Assembly (NCBI GenBank): GCA_902490585.1
Contig: CABUEI010000023.1
Location: 1 to 31,248, forward strand
Length of the DNA stretch: 31,248 bases
Reading direction: 5' to 3'
Source of the DNA: an uncultured Oscillospiraceae bacterium
Lineage (GTDB): Bacteria > Bacillota > Clostridia > Oscillospirales > Ruminococcaceae
Shown here: positions 30,782-31,248 of the stretch, piece after piece
How positions within the stretch are numbered: the stretch's first letter is position 1
Layout: each line of letters begins with the position of its first letter
The notes under the pieces: model-generated
What the model was told of the DNA's origin: nothing
Seen by the model: only the letters and a program-made list of their open reading frames with translations
The model's database searches: none
Position numbers and translations under genes: made by a program

Positions 30782-31248
30782 ATGGCTAAATACAGATTTT
30801 ATTATATACTGTTTGCCGTTGTCAGCACTGTGCTCATGTTCTCTTACAAAAGCAAACTGACATCGGTACTGTTTGTGATTGCGGTAGCAATTCCGATAAT
30901 TTCACTTATTCTTCTGATTTTCTCGAAGCTACTTACGAAAGTCAGGATTGAATACCGCACACTCACATCGGAAAAATTTGAAAATACCGATATTTCGGTC
31001 ACAGTGACAAACCGTTTTATTGTGCCTTTGTCCCCGGCTGAGCTTATCGGATATTTTCCGTACAGAAACAGTGAAAAATTTGAGTACCAGAAGATAATGG
31101 TGAGCGTACCTCCGTTTTCTTCCGTCACCGTTAATTTCAATTCTCCCGTCAAGTACCGTGGAGTATATAAATCGGGTGTTGAAAAATTTGTTATGTACGA
31201 CCTTTTCAAGCTGTTTCGTGCAAACAAAAAGCTTGAACGTTACGAAGA
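30782..31248 (+). CDS. DUF58-family membrane protein, 5' part (runs off the window)
   Basis: The first 155 residues of a protein whose frame is open to the window end. It begins with two adjacent membrane helices (about residues 5-22 and 26-48) and then a beta-rich region with 'SVTVTNRF' and the pattern 'YRGVYKSG-x-x-x-F-V-M-Y-D-L-F-K-L-F', typical of the segment before the DUF58 domain. DUF58 proteins are partners of MoxR ATPases and often contain a VWA-like metal site further on, which lies outside the window. The ribosome site GGAAGG ends about 9 nt before the ATG. It is co-transcribed with the MoxR gene. Confidence 0.88.
   Translation, partial: MAKYRFYYILFAVVSTVLMFSYKSKLTSVLFVIAVAIPIISLILLIFSKLLTKVRIEYRTLTSEKFENTDISVTVTNRFIVPLSPAELIGYFPYRNSEKFEYQKIMVSVPPFSSVTVNFNSPVKYRGVYKSGVEKFVMYDLFKLFRANKKLERYE

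Overview
The window is about 41% GC by eye and carries Gram-positive style genes: SpoVG domains, a sortase-anchored Cna-B adhesin, strong GGAGG ribosome sites and consensus TTGACA/TATAAT promoters. Gene content and codon use look like a gut or rumen Clostridia relative (Oscillospiraceae/Ruminococcus type). That assignment is an inference, because no marker gene such as rRNA is present.

Positions 1 to about 26.2 kb are the inner part of an integrative and conjugative element (ICE). No relaxase, integrase or oriT could be recognised, so the element continues to the left. The left block (1-6198) holds the tail of a leucine-rich-repeat protein, a tandem SpoVG-domain protein, the VirD4 coupling ATPase, a VirB2-like pilin candidate, a second tandem SpoVG protein, a VirB6-like membrane protein, a small two-helix protein and a VirB3/PrgI-like protein. 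The block from 16240 to 24720 completes the module: a separate VirB4 N-terminal protein, the VirB4 ATPase, a large membrane-anchored unknown, a small unknown, a CpaE/TadZ-like protein with a lysine-less P-loop, a DUF3991/Toprim primase-like protein and a two-winged-helix replication-type protein.

A 10-kb stretch of cargo (6.2-16.2 kb) interrupts the VirB3-VirB4 junction. It holds an AT-rich two-gene unit of unknown function, a Thr-rich SH3 lipoprotein, a 2047-residue thioester/Cna-B surface adhesin, a small protein and a membrane coiled-coil protein. A HipA-like kinase gene sits at 24.9-26.1 kb. Seven copies of a 23-bp palindrome (arm AGGTGCGACAC or a variant) lie only between genes, at the edges of these units. 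They flank the two-gene unit, the 10-kb cargo and the HipA unit. This palindrome family, with a hybrid copy at one cargo edge, is the most unusual signal in the window.

Positions 26.17-27.34 kb are almost free of proteins but rich in structure: a long hairpin, a consensus plus-strand promoter with a strong terminator 160 nt downstream, an opposing minus-strand promoter and terminator, a small membrane-protein gene on the minus strand, and about 320 nt of strongly structured sequence ending in a 15-bp terminator. Minus-strand tRNA-Ser(GCU) and tRNA-Leu(UAA) follow, under one perfect promoter, and probably mark the chromosomal side of the ICE junction.

From 27.7 kb the genes look like ordinary chromosome: a family 4 glycosyltransferase, a YkgJ-type cysteine-cluster protein on the minus strand, and a MoxR ATPase followed by the start of a DUF58 protein that runs off the window.
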